Shown in pieces: positions 8,040 to 15,880 of a DNA stretch of 64,000 bases (positions are counted from its first letter, which is position 1; each line of letters opens with the position of its first letter). The position numbers were made by a program, and so were the translations under genes. The notes beneath the pieces are model-generated. The model was not told the DNA's origin. It ran no database searches and saw only the letters and a program-made list of their open reading frames with translations. The stretch lies in contig DASZLU010000149.1 in assembly GCA_035552195.1 (NCBI GenBank), positions 11,057 to 75,056 on the forward strand, in the 5' to 3' direction. The stretch comes from CAIKMD01 sp035552195. GTDB taxonomy: Bacteria; Pseudomonadota; Alphaproteobacteria; ATCC43930; CGMCC-115725.

Positions 8040-9053
8040 TTACTTGCTCGCCGGCAGCGGGATCGCGTAGCGTTTGTCGATCAGCTCGTCGGCGTCGACT
8101 TTGCCTTTGATCTGGCCTTGCGAGCTGTACCACTCGATCTGGCTCTTGATCTCGGGCACGTCGACGCGGCCTTCGGGATCGACATACGGCGTCGCCTTTT
8201 CGATCTCTTCTTTGGGCGCGCCCGTGAATTTCGCCATCAGTTCGAGCATCGCCGGTGCGCCGGCCTGGTCCTTGCGCTTGCCGTTGGCATCGGTGAAGGC
8301 ATCGTGAAAATCCTTCATGCCGTGGCGGTAGGCGACGAGGAAGCGTTTCACCAGATCGCCGCGATCGTTCGCCGTCTTGGTGCCGGTATAGGCGGCGCTG
8401 CCCGTGTTGCCGGGAGCGTCGTCGCCAACCCAGGAGAGGACCTTCACCTCGTTCTTGCCGATGAGCGGCAATGCGGGGCTCGCCGGAATAATACCGGCAT
8501 CGACGGTGCCGCCGGTCAGCGCCGAGACGACGTTGGTGTTGGATTGCAGCGGCTTGATCTCGAGCGATTTGAAATCGACGCCGAATTTCTGCGCGATACG
8601 GGCGAGATTGAGCTCGAGGCTGGTGCCGAGCTGGGTGACGGCGACGGAATGACCGGCGAGATCTTTCGGCGACTTAAAGCCCGCATCGTAAGATTTCAGC
8701 GAGCCGAGAAGCACAATGTTGTAGAAGCCGGGCTCTTCATAGCCCGATGCCGCGATCATCCGGAGCTGGCCCTGTCCGGCGAGCGTATAGAAGGCGGCCG
8801 AGAGGCCGGAGACGCCGAAATCGACGCTGCCCGAGGCGACCGCGACCGCGACCGGCTGCGCGCTGTCGAAATACGACATCTCGGCGTCGATGCCTTGCTC
8901 CTTGAAATAGCCGCGGTCGATGGCGATCGGCACCGCCGGATAGGAGAGCAGCTTCGAGATGCCGATCTTGATCGATTCAGCGTGCGCCGGAAGCGCGAAG
9001 GCCGCGGCGGCGACGGTGGCGAGCAGGGCGGTAAGAAGAGCGCGAAGTTTCAT
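8040..9053 (-). CDS. ABC-type solute-binding protein, NMT1-like, array unit 3
   Basis: A 337-residue periplasmic protein with a signal peptide (MKLRALLTALLATVAAAAF...AHA) and the mature start AESIKIGISKLLSYP. It shares FDSAQPVAVAVASGSVDFG, SGLSAAFYTLAGQGQLRM and the Q-L-G-T-S-L segment with the other units. The ribosome site is weak (AGGGACC), so it may rely on read-through from the upstream unit, 34 bases away. It has the same length class and architecture as its neighbours. The ligand is unknown, and no transporter subunit is linked. Confidence 0.88.
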   Translation of the reverse strand: MKLRALLTALLATVAAAAFALPAHAESIKIGISKLLSYPAVPIAIDRGYFKEQGIDAEMSYFDSAQPVAVAVASGSVDFGVSGLSAAFYTLAGQGQLRMIAASGYEEPGFYNIVLLGSLKSYDAGFKSPKDLAGHSVAVTQLGTSLELNLARIAQKFGVDFKSLEIKPLQSNTNVVSALTGGTVDAGIIPASPALPLIGKNEVKVLSWVGDDAPGNTGSAAYTGTKTANDRGDLVKRFLVAYRHGMKDFHDAFTDANGKRKDQAGAPAMLELMAKFTGAPKEEIEKATPYVDPEGRVDVPEIKSQIEWYSSQGQIKGKVDADELIDKRYAIPLPASK

Positions 9054-9087
9054 AATGGTCCCTAAGTGGTCGGATGGAGGATTAGTC

Positions 9088-10098
9088 TTACGGAGACGGG
9101 AGGAGAATAGCGTAACGCGAGTCGATGATGTCGGCGGCCTTGATGTCGCTCTTGATCAGGTTTTGCGATTTATACCACGCGATCTGCGTGTCGATACTGT
9201 GGGCATCGATAGCGCCTTCGGGCGCGACATAGGGAATGGTGCGCTCGATCTCGTCTTTCGACGTGCCGGTGAAATCCTCCATCAGCTTGATCATCGCCGG
9301 CGCGGTGGCGCTGTCCTGGCGCTTTCCGTCCGCGGTGATGAAGGCGTCATGGAAATCCTTGAGGCCCTGGCGATAGGCGATGAGGAAACGCGTCACCATC
9401 TCGGCGCGCGTGTTCGCGGTCTTGGTCGAGGTGAAGCAGGCACTGGCCGAGACGAGATTGGTCGAGAGATCGCTGACCCAGCCGATGAATTTCGCATCGC
9501 CTTTCTGGATCGCGGTGGCGGCGGTGGTTTCGGGCAGCACGGCCGCGTCGATCGTGCCGCCGCCCAAAGCGGCGATGACGTTGGTGTTGGATTGCAGCGG
9601 CTTAACCGCGACGCTGTTGAGCGGGAAGCCGAATTTCTGTGCCGCGACGGCGATGCTGTAATGGAGGCTGGTGCCGAGCTGCGTCACAGCGACGCTATGG
9701 CCGGCAAGATCCTTGGGCGAGGTAAGGCCGGCTTCATAAGCCTTGGGCGAGGCGAGATAAGCCATGGCATGAAAGCCCGGTGCCTCGCCGCCCGATGCCG
9801 CGATCAGCTTGAGCTGGCCCTGCGCTGCGAGATTGTAGAACCCAGCCGACATGCCCGAGACGCCGAAATCGATATCGCCCGAGGCGACGCCGACGCTGAT
9901 CGGTTGGGCGCTGTCGAAGAACACCATCTCGACATCGAGACCTTGTGCCTTGAAATACCTGCGCGCGATCCCGATCGGCACGGCAGGATAGCCAAGCAAG
10001 CGCGAGAGGCCGACCTTGACGGTTTCGGCATGAGCGGGGAGGGTGAGGACGGAAAGCCCCAGGACGGCGATCAGGATAGGTGCGATCCTGCGGCGCAT
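9088..10098 (-). CDS. ABC-type solute-binding protein, NMT1-like, array unit 2
   Basis: A 336-residue protein starting at ATG 10098, with GGGGAGGAAGC just upstream; an earlier in-frame start would only add residues encoded by the R2 repeat. The signal peptide is MRRRIAPILIAVLGLSVLTL...AHA and the mature start AETVKVGLSRLLGYP. It is closest to unit 1: both have EMVFFDSAQPISVGVASGDI, which differs from the YFDSAQP of units 3 and 4. The five genes thus fall into two pairs plus one outlier, which suggests stepwise duplication. Family is firm, ligand unknown. Confidence 0.88.
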   Translation of the reverse strand: MRRRIAPILIAVLGLSVLTLPAHAETVKVGLSRLLGYPAVPIGIARRYFKAQGLDVEMVFFDSAQPISVGVASGDIDFGVSGMSAGFYNLAAQGQLKLIAASGGEAPGFHAMAYLASPKAYEAGLTSPKDLAGHSVAVTQLGTSLHYSIAVAAQKFGFPLNSVAVKPLQSNTNVIAALGGGTIDAAVLPETTAATAIQKGDAKFIGWVSDLSTNLVSASACFTSTKTANTRAEMVTRFLIAYRQGLKDFHDAFITADGKRQDSATAPAMIKLMEDFTGTSKDEIERTIPYVAPEGAIDAHSIDTQIAWYKSQNLIKSDIKAADIIDSRYAILLPSP

Positions 10099-10130
10099 TG
10101 CTTCCTCCCCGTAGCCGTATTCTTTTTCAT

Positions 10131-10194
10131 CGTCACCCTCGCGAAAGCGGGGGTCCATGGAAGTTACTGGATTCCCACTTTCGCGGGAATGACG
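10131..10194. repeat. Palindromic repeat, family R2
   Basis: The element starts CGTCACCCTCGCGAAAGCGG, ends with TTTCGCGGGAATGACG, and has imperfectly complementary arms around TCCATGGAAGTTACTGGA. It lies between array units 1 and 2. Related copies are at 13406-13482 and, shortened, at 8000-8027 and 42119-42137. Such elements often act as mRNA end points or protein-binding sites; this is an inference from the fold. Confidence 0.85.
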
Positions 10195-10207
10195 GTGTTA
10201 TATGTGC

Positions 10208-11215
10208 CTATTTCGCCGGCGTCGTTGTGGCGTAGCGCGTATCGACGATGTCCTCGGCCTTGACCTCGCCTTTGAGCAGGCCTTGCGATTTGTACCAGCT
10301 GATCTGATGCGCGACATCGCCGACATTCACCCGCGCGTCGCGATCGAGATAGGGCGTCGCCTCGTCGATCGATTGCGCCGAGACGCCGGCGAAATCGGCG
10401 AGAATCTTCAGCACCGCCGGCGCATCCGGCCCGTCCTTGCGCTTGTCGTCCGAGGTCGAGAATGCGTCGTGATAATCCCGGGTCCCTTGACGATAAGCGG
10501 TGAGGAAGCGCTTCACCATGTCGCCCTGGCCGTTGAGCGTCTTGGTGCCGCTGAACAACGCGCTGCCCATCCAATCCGGCGTGATGTCGCCGACCCAGGC
10601 GATGCGCTTGATCTCGCCCTTGGCGACCGGCGTCAGCGTCGGCGTGTTCCGCATCACGGCCACGGCGATGGTGCCGCCGGTCAGCGCCGCGATGACGTTG
10701 CTGTTCGATTGCAGCGGCCGGAGATTGAACGAATTCATCGCGAAGCCGTATTTCTCGGCGGCGAGGCCGATCGCGTAATGCAGGCTGGTGCCGAGTTGCG
10801 TGATCGCAACGTCGCGGCCCGGCAGGTCCTTCACCGATTTGAGGCCGGAATCGTAGGCCTTGTTCGAGGCGACGAATGTCAGGTTATAGAAGCCCGGCTC
10901 TTCGCCGGCCGACGAGGCGACGAGCTTGAGCTGGCCCTGGCCGGCGAGGGTGTAGAAGCTGGCCGAGAGGCCGGCGACGCCGAATTGAATATCGCCCGAG
11001 GCGACGCCGACGCTGATCGGCTGCGCGCTGTCGAAGAACACCATCTCGACATCGAGACCCTGCTGCTTGAAATAGCCGCGCGCCAAAGCGATCGGCACGC
11101 CGGGATAGGAGACCAGCTTCGAGAGCCCGACTTTGACGGTCTCCGCCTGGGCGGGCGCAAAGCCGGCGCCGCCGACGGCCATCAAGCCGAACACGAACCA
11201 AGCAACCAACCGCAT
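10208..11215 (-). CDS. ABC-type solute-binding protein, NMT1-like, array unit 1
   Basis: A 335-residue protein, first in transcription order of the five-gene array. The signal peptide is MRLVAWFVFGLMAVGGAGF...AQA and the mature start AETVKVGLSKLVSYP. AGGAGAGG precedes the ATG by 7 bases. Any array promoter should lie in the 145-base gap to the divergent gene at 11361. It shares with unit 2 the FFDSAQPISVGVASGDI segment. There is no permease (SsuC-like) or ATPase (SsuB-like) gene before or after the array. Confidence 0.88.
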   Translation of the reverse strand: MRLVAWFVFGLMAVGGAGFAPAQAETVKVGLSKLVSYPGVPIALARGYFKQQGLDVEMVFFDSAQPISVGVASGDIQFGVAGLSASFYTLAGQGQLKLVASSAGEEPGFYNLTFVASNKAYDSGLKSVKDLPGRDVAITQLGTSLHYAIGLAAEKYGFAMNSFNLRPLQSNSNVIAALTGGTIAVAVMRNTPTLTPVAKGEIKRIAWVGDITPDWMGSALFSGTKTLNGQGDMVKRFLTAYRQGTRDYHDAFSTSDDKRKDGPDAPAVLKILADFAGVSAQSIDEATPYLDRDARVNVGDVAHQISWYKSQGLLKGEVKAEDIVDTRYATTTPAK

Positions 11216-11360
11216 CGCAGCCTCTCCTATTCGCGATCTTTTCGGATTTCTGGCGGTTTAGCGCATCGTGTGAGCAAGGCCAAATGGATAAAGCCCGAAA
11301 TAGATAAAAAGGGCCGCGACGTTTATGATCCAAACCTGGTTTTTGAGCCCCTGAGGAGCG

Positions 11361-12182
11361 ATGGCCGATCATCCAAGTGAGCAGCGCCTGCCCCGTTTCG
11401 TCATGCCGGCGGGCGCGACCGACTGCCATTTCCATGTCTACGACAACGACGCGCGTTTCCCCGCGCATAAAATGAATACGGCGCTAGCGGTGCATCGCCG
11501 ACTTGGCGTCGGCCGCGGCATTCTGGTTCAAGCGCTGCCGGAAACCCGGGCAATCACTTTGCAGGGGCTCGCACTGGCCGGACCGAATTACCGTGCGATC
11601 ACACCGGTCCTCGAAGTGCCGTCGGAGAAAGAGATCGCTTCGTTGCATGAAGCAGGGTTTCGCGGCGTGCGCTTCGCGTTCACGCAAGGGCGGCATGGCC
11701 GGCCGCCCGATTTCGCGATCATGCGCGCGACGGTCGAACGCATCGCGAAGCTGGGCTGGCACACCGATTTCTTTTTCGGCGCGGCGCAGGCGCTGATCGA
11801 TATGTCCGATTTCCTCCGTTCGCTTCCGGTGCCTTTTGTTATCGACGCCATGGGGAAGATCGACGTCGCGCACGGGCTCGAACAGCCCGCGTTTCAGGCG
11901 TTGCTCGCTCTTGTGCGCTGCGATCACGGCTGGGTCAAGCTGGCCGGCAGCGATCGTTTGACCATCGCCGGGCCGCCTTATCACGAAGCGCTCCTGTTCG
12001 CGCAAGCGCTGACCGCGGCGGCGCCCGATCGCGTGATCTGGGGGACGGATTGGCCGCATCCCAACAATCCGTGGAATCCGGACGATGCCGATCTCGTCGA
12101 TCTGATCCCGCTGATCGCGCCTGATGCAACGCAGCAGCGCAAACTGCTGGTTGATAATCCGGCTCGCCTGGTTGGCTTTTAG
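11361..12182 (+). CDS. Amidohydrolase-family hydrolase, LigI (2-pyrone-4,6-dicarboxylate lactonase)-like
   Basis: A 273-residue TIM-barrel protein. The metal/substrate motif DCHFHV is at residues 21-26 and GTDWPHPN at 228-235, with Asp230 as the expected general base. This layout matches the LigI branch of the amidohydrolase superfamily, which opens 2-pyrone-4,6-dicarboxylate in the protocatechuate 4,5-cleavage route. Homologues also act on other sugar or aromatic lactones, so the substrate is uncertain. It is divergent from the binding-protein array and precedes an iron-type binding protein by 72 bases. A LigB-like dioxygenase 3.7 kb downstream makes an aromatic role plausible. Confidence 0.82.
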   Translation: MADHPSEQRLPRFVMPAGATDCHFHVYDNDARFPAHKMNTALAVHRRLGVGRGILVQALPETRAITLQGLALAGPNYRAITPVLEVPSEKEIASLHEAGFRGVRFAFTQGRHGRPPDFAIMRATVERIAKLGWHTDFFFGAAQALIDMSDFLRSLPVPFVIDAMGKIDVAHGLEQPAFQALLALVRCDHGWVKLAGSDRLTIAGPPYHEALLFAQALTAAAPDRVIWGTDWPHPNNPWNPDDADLVDLIPLIAPDATQQRKLLVDNPARLVGF

Positions 12183-12254
12183 CGTAAGACAACCTCGCCT
12201 ATAGTCGCAGCATAGAAGGAACGGCACACATGATGCCGGCTTGGGGAAGGAGCG

Positions 12255-13352
12255 ATGATGAAGGCCGTCTGGGTCGCCGCGCTGCTCGCCGGCGCGTTGC
12301 TGTTTGCCGGTCAAAGCCACGCCGACGATTGGCAGGCGGGGGCGGGTGACGACTGGCGGAAGCTGCTTGCCGCCGGCCAGAAGGAAGGCTCGCTCGTGGT
12401 GGCGGGCCGCGGCGAGATGGCCCAGCCGATGACCGAGGCCTTCAAGCGCGACACCGGCATTTCGCTCGATTTCCTCGGCGGCGAGGGGCGCGAGCAATTC
12501 ACCCGTCTGGCGCGCGAGATGCGCGCCGGCCAGGTGACGATTGATGTGATCTTCGATGGCCAATCGCTGATCCCCTTCGTTAATGACGGCTACATCAAGG
12601 CGATCAAGCCGCAACTCCTGCTGCCCGGTATCAACGATCTGAAAAATTGGCACAACGACAAGATCAAGTGGGTCGACAAGGAACAGGAATACATGTTCGA
12701 AGGCAGCGAATATGTATTCGGCTGGATCCTCATCGATACCGACGTGATCAAGCCGGGCGAGCTGACAAGCTGGAAGGATCTGCTGAAGCCGGAATACAAA
12801 GGCAAGATCGCGTCCTTCGATCCGCGCGTCGGCGGGCCGGGGCAGGCGAACGCGTCCTACATCGCCGATCTCTTCGGCATCGATTTCGTCAAGCATCTCT
12901 ATGCCGATCAGAAAGTCGTGCTGTCGAACAGCAGCCGACAGCTCGTCGATTGGGTGGCCCACGGCAATTACCCGATCGCGCTGGCGACGTTGGCGGCAGA
13001 AATCGAATCGTTCCGTGCTGCCGGTGTCGGCAACCTCGGCACGATCTATATGAAAGATGGGCCGGGCGCCGTGCTCGGCGGCAGCAGCGTCGTTTCCGAG
13101 CCGAAGCTCGCGCCCCATCCCAACGCGACGGCGGTGTTCCTCAATTGGTACGCCAGCCAGCCGGGCCAGACACTGTTCTCGAGCGTATGGAAGACGCCGA
13201 GCAATCGCACCGACGTCCATGTCGACGGCATACCCGATTACGTCGTGCCGAAACCGGGTATTCAGTACATGGATCAGTATGTCGAGAGCTGGTATCTCGA
13301 GAAATACGTCGGCCAATATCAGAAGGCGCTGGTCGAGGCGATCGGGAGATGA
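12255..13352 (+). CDS. Extracellular solute-binding protein, iron/spermidine (FbpA/PotD-like) type
   Basis: A 365-residue type-2 periplasmic binding protein with a signal peptide (MMKAVWVAALLAGALLF...SHA). The segment LLAAGQKEGSLVVAG, followed by REQFTRLAREMRAG and later SWKDLLKPEYKGKI, is typical of the ferric-iron/2-aminoethylphosphonate group. The tyrosine pair that binds ferric iron in FbpA is not clearly present, so an organic ligand is as likely as iron. GGAAGGAGCG lies just before the ATG. It is downstream of the LigI-like gene and convergent with the Rieske oxygenase gene. No permease or ATPase follows. Confidence 0.85.
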   Translation: MMKAVWVAALLAGALLFAGQSHADDWQAGAGDDWRKLLAAGQKEGSLVVAGRGEMAQPMTEAFKRDTGISLDFLGGEGREQFTRLAREMRAGQVTIDVIFDGQSLIPFVNDGYIKAIKPQLLLPGINDLKNWHNDKIKWVDKEQEYMFEGSEYVFGWILIDTDVIKPGELTSWKDLLKPEYKGKIASFDPRVGGPGQANASYIADLFGIDFVKHLYADQKVVLSNSSRQLVDWVAHGNYPIALATLAAEIESFRAAGVGNLGTIYMKDGPGAVLGGSSVVSEPKLAPHPNATAVFLNWYASQPGQTLFSSVWKTPSNRTDVHVDGIPDYVVPKPGIQYMDQYVESWYLEKYVGQYQKALVEAIGR

Positions 13353-13405
13353 GGGAGGTTCGGGAGCGACTTTTTGAAAAGTCAGCGGTCCCGCAAATTA
13401 AAAGT

Positions 13406-13482
13406 CGTCACCCCCGCAAAAGCGGGGGTCCATAGCAACAGCTCGTCGATAATGATGGATTCCCGCTTTCGCCGGAATGACG
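13406..13482. repeat. Palindromic repeat, family R2, between convergent genes
   Basis: Starts CGTCACCCCCGCAAAAGCGG and ends TTTCGCCGGAATGACG, with long, nearly complementary arms. It lies between the stops of a plus-strand binding protein and a minus-strand Rieske oxygenase. In that position it could serve as a two-way transcript end. Confidence 0.85.
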
Positions 13483-13501
13483 ACGCGAAAAATCGCGCAG
13501 C

Positions 13502-14782
13502 CTAAACCCGTAGCGCGTGGTAATCGCCGCTGCGGACGATCTCCTCGCAATAGGTGTTCTGGTCCTGCCCTTCGTCGATGACGGCGCCAAGCACGATGAT
13601 ATCGTTGAAGACGTTCTCGTTGGCGCTGCGCAGGATCAGCGGCGGCTCGTTGCCGCGCTCGATCTCGGTCATGGCGTCGAGCATCATGCGGCGCATCGCG
13701 ACGATGGCGACATCGCTCGACGCAAGATGCTCGCGTGTCCGGTCGTGGATCGCTCCGGGCGATTGCACGGCGAAAAGATCATGCGCCGAGAAATTCCGTC
13801 CCATGCCGGCGAAGGAGAAATTCTCCATCTCTTGCGCGTCCTGACGGTAGTGATTTTCCGGCCCGCGCCGCGGCATGAAATGCTCGTCGGCTTCCTCGGC
13901 GTGTTTGGCGTCCATCTCGGCTTTGTCGAGGGTTTCGGCGCGGTGATAGTAGAAATCGTAGCGCCAATGGCTTTCGTCATCGATCGGCACGTGCCAATGC
14001 ACGGCGTAACCGCCGGGGCCGCGCTGGCCGCCGTCGCCGGCGAAGAAGCCGAGATTGGGTAGAACGAAATTGGTGATGCGCATGTAGTTCTTGCCTTCCT
14101 CGGCCGCGCGCGTCGCGAAAATGCGAAAGCCATAGCGCGTGCGCGCGATGCTGATCTTCGGCCGCGTGTTGCGGATCAGCACGCCCTGCAGTTTTTGCGC
14201 CTCTTTCTGGCGATCTGTCAGCGGCGTGTGGAAGCTGTGGAGGAAGGACAGATGCGCTGGATCGAAGTTGCCTTCATTCGCCTGCAGATAGTTGCACGCA
14301 TGATGAAGCTTTGTCTGATGGACATGCGCGTCGGGCGCCGAGAGGAAATGGAAATTGGGGAAGAGCGGCGCATCGCCGGGGCCGAGATAAGCGAAGATTG
14401 CTCCCGCTGCCTCGCGGCAGGGATAGGCGGGGTGGCGGATCTCGTTCTTATAAGTGCTCTCGACCGGCTCAGCCGGTTGATCGAGGCAATGGCCGCGATG
14501 ATCCATCAGCCACCCGTGATAGAGACAACGCAAGCCGCCATCCTCGATACGGCCGTAGGTGAGGTCGACGGCGCGATGCGGGCAGTGGCGGCCGATCAAC
14601 CCGACCTTGCCGTTATTGTCGCGGAACAGGACAAGGTCTTCGCCCATCGCTTTGATCGCGAGCGGGCGCTTGCCGAGCTCTTTGGCCAGCGCGACCGGCT
14701 GCCAGTAGCGGCGCAGCAATTCGCCGCCCGGCGTACCTTGTCCGGTCTCGACGAGGCGTTTGAAATCGGCTGCGTGGCTCAT
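13502..14782 (-). CDS. Rieske [2Fe-2S] aromatic ring-hydroxylating oxygenase, alpha subunit
   Basis: A 426-residue oxygenase component of the phthalate 4,5-dioxygenase/vanillate O-demethylase-like group. The Rieske cluster ligands are Cys67, His69, Cys86 and His89 (CPH...CLYH). The mononuclear iron site shows FDPAHLSFLHSFH, giving His177 and His182 with Asp174 as electron bridge. ATG 14782 is preferred because TTGGAGCGCGCG precedes it; a TTG four codons upstream is possible. No reductase component is in the window, so it must borrow one. Its promoter region faces a divergent amidohydrolase and LigB dioxygenase pair. Confidence 0.9.
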   Translation of the reverse strand: MSHAADFKRLVETGQGTPGGELLRRYWQPVALAKELGKRPLAIKAMGEDLVLFRDNNGKVGLIGRHCPHRAVDLTYGRIEDGGLRCLYHGWLMDHRGHCLDQPAEPVESTYKNEIRHPAYPCREAAGAIFAYLGPGDAPLFPNFHFLSAPDAHVHQTKLHHACNYLQANEGNFDPAHLSFLHSFHTPLTDRQKEAQKLQGVLIRNTRPKISIARTRYGFRIFATRAAEEGKNYMRITNFVLPNLGFFAGDGGQRGPGGYAVHWHVPIDDESHWRYDFYYHRAETLDKAEMDAKHAEEADEHFMPRRGPENHYRQDAQEMENFSFAGMGRNFSAHDLFAVQSPGAIHDRTREHLASSDVAIVAMRRMMLDAMTEIERGNEPPLILRSANENVFNDIIVLGAVIDEGQDQNTYCEEIVRSGDYHALRV

Positions 14783-14797
14783 CGCGCGCTCCAATCC

Positions 14798-14839
14798 TAT
14801 AATGGGACGCTATTATAAATAACACGCCCAGTGCGACAA
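14798..14839. promoter_or_regulatory. Divergent promoter region with TATAAT dyad
   Basis: TATAAT occurs on the plus strand at 14798-14803 and on the minus strand at 14817-14812, forming a dyad with an 8-base gap. For the Rieske gene, TTGTCG (14839-14834) lies 16 bases upstream of the minus-strand TATAAT. The plus-strand hexamer is 56 bases before the amidohydrolase ATG but has no clear -35. A shared regulator could bind the dyad. Confidence 0.5.
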
Positions 14840-14858
14840 AGCGTTGAGGGAGCAAATC

Positions 14859-15863
14859 ATGATCATCGACATCCACGCCCATTTCACTGCACCCGAAGCG
14901 CTCTACGCCTATAAGGCCAATCTGCTCGCCAGCCGCGGCTGGGGGCGGGGGCGGCTGAAGCTCTCCGACGATGCGATCGTCGCGGCGCTTCATCAGCCGG
15001 TGCATGGCGGCACCTCGCATCTCCAGCAGCTCGAAGAGGTCGGCACCGACATGCAGATCATCTCGCCGCGGCCCTATCAGCTCATGCATTCGGAAAAGCC
15101 CGAGATCGTCGTGCGCCGCTATGCCGAGGCGTGCAACGATCTGACCGCGCGGCAATGCCAGCTCTTCCCGAAGAAATTTCTCGGCATGGCGTCGCTGCCG
15201 CAGAGCATGGACACGTCGCCCGAGGCTTGGGTCGAAGAGCTCGAGCGCTGCGTCAAGGAATACGATTTCGTCGGCTGCCTGCTCAATACCGATCCGAACG
15301 AGAACACGGCGCCGGAGCCGCCGGGTCTCGGCAGCGAATTCTGGTATCCGGTCTATGAAAAGCTGTGCGAGCTCGACGTGCCGGCGCTGATCCACGGCGC
15401 GGGCTGCCGTGCCGCGCGCTATTCCTACACGCTCAACTTCATCCTCGAGGAAAGCATCGCGGTCTTTCAGCTCGCGGAATCGCGCGTCTTCAAGGACTTC
15501 CCCAAGCTGAAGATCATCATCTCGCATGGCGGCGGCGCCATCCCCTATCAGATCGGCCGCTTCCTCGCCGGGCGCTCGAAGCGCGAGGGCTCGGACTCGT
15601 TCCTCGACGGGCTGCGCAAGCTTTATTTCGACAGCTCGCTCTATACGAAAGACGCGCTCGAGATGCTGTTCCGCTGGGCGACGCCCGATCGCTGTATGTT
15701 CGGCACCGAGCGCCCGGGCGCGGGCACGGCAAAGGACCCCGAGACCGGAAAGTGGATGGACGACACCGCACCGCTGATCGAGAGCATTTCGTGGCTGAGC
15801 GATGCCGATAAGAAGAATATCTTCTCCGAGAACGCGAAGAAGGTCTTCAACCTGAAACTCTAA
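14859..15863 (+). CDS. Amidohydrolase-2 family enzyme (ACMSD-like decarboxylase/hydrolase)
   Basis: A 334-residue TIM-barrel metalloenzyme. The HxH zinc site is at residues 6-8 (DIHAHF), a third His lies in ALIHGAG, and ISHGGGAIPYQIGR is typical of the ACMSD branch. The usual GSDYPF-like motif reads GTERPGAG, as in the 4-oxalomesaconate-hydratase-like subgroup linked to gallate/protocatechuate cleavage. The start is ATG 14859, after GAGGGAG; a TTG at 14844 is in frame. The gene is 17 bases upstream of a LigB-type dioxygenase, so the two are probably one operon in aromatic ring cleavage. Confidence 0.87.
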   Translation: MIIDIHAHFTAPEALYAYKANLLASRGWGRGRLKLSDDAIVAALHQPVHGGTSHLQQLEEVGTDMQIISPRPYQLMHSEKPEIVVRRYAEACNDLTARQCQLFPKKFLGMASLPQSMDTSPEAWVEELERCVKEYDFVGCLLNTDPNENTAPEPPGLGSEFWYPVYEKLCELDVPALIHGAGCRAARYSYTLNFILEESIAVFQLAESRVFKDFPKLKIIISHGGGAIPYQIGRFLAGRSKREGSDSFLDGLRKLYFDSSLYTKDALEMLFRWATPDRCMFGTERPGAGTAKDPETGKWMDDTAPLIESISWLSDADKKNIFSENAKKVFNLKL

Positions 15864-15880
15864 GCCAGAGAGGCGCCGTC

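Noticed and set aside
7887..11380. Three long plus-strand frames opposite the binding-protein array (7887-9065, 8959-10263, 10202-11380)
   Set aside because: They resemble each other only because the sense genes are paralogues. Their composition is that of antisense shadows and they lack ribosome sites.
11484..13316. A 610-codon open frame on the minus strand
   Set aside because: It lies antisense to the LigI-like hydrolase and the iron-type binding protein, both with clear motifs and ribosome sites. It is a shadow caused by GC-rich codons.
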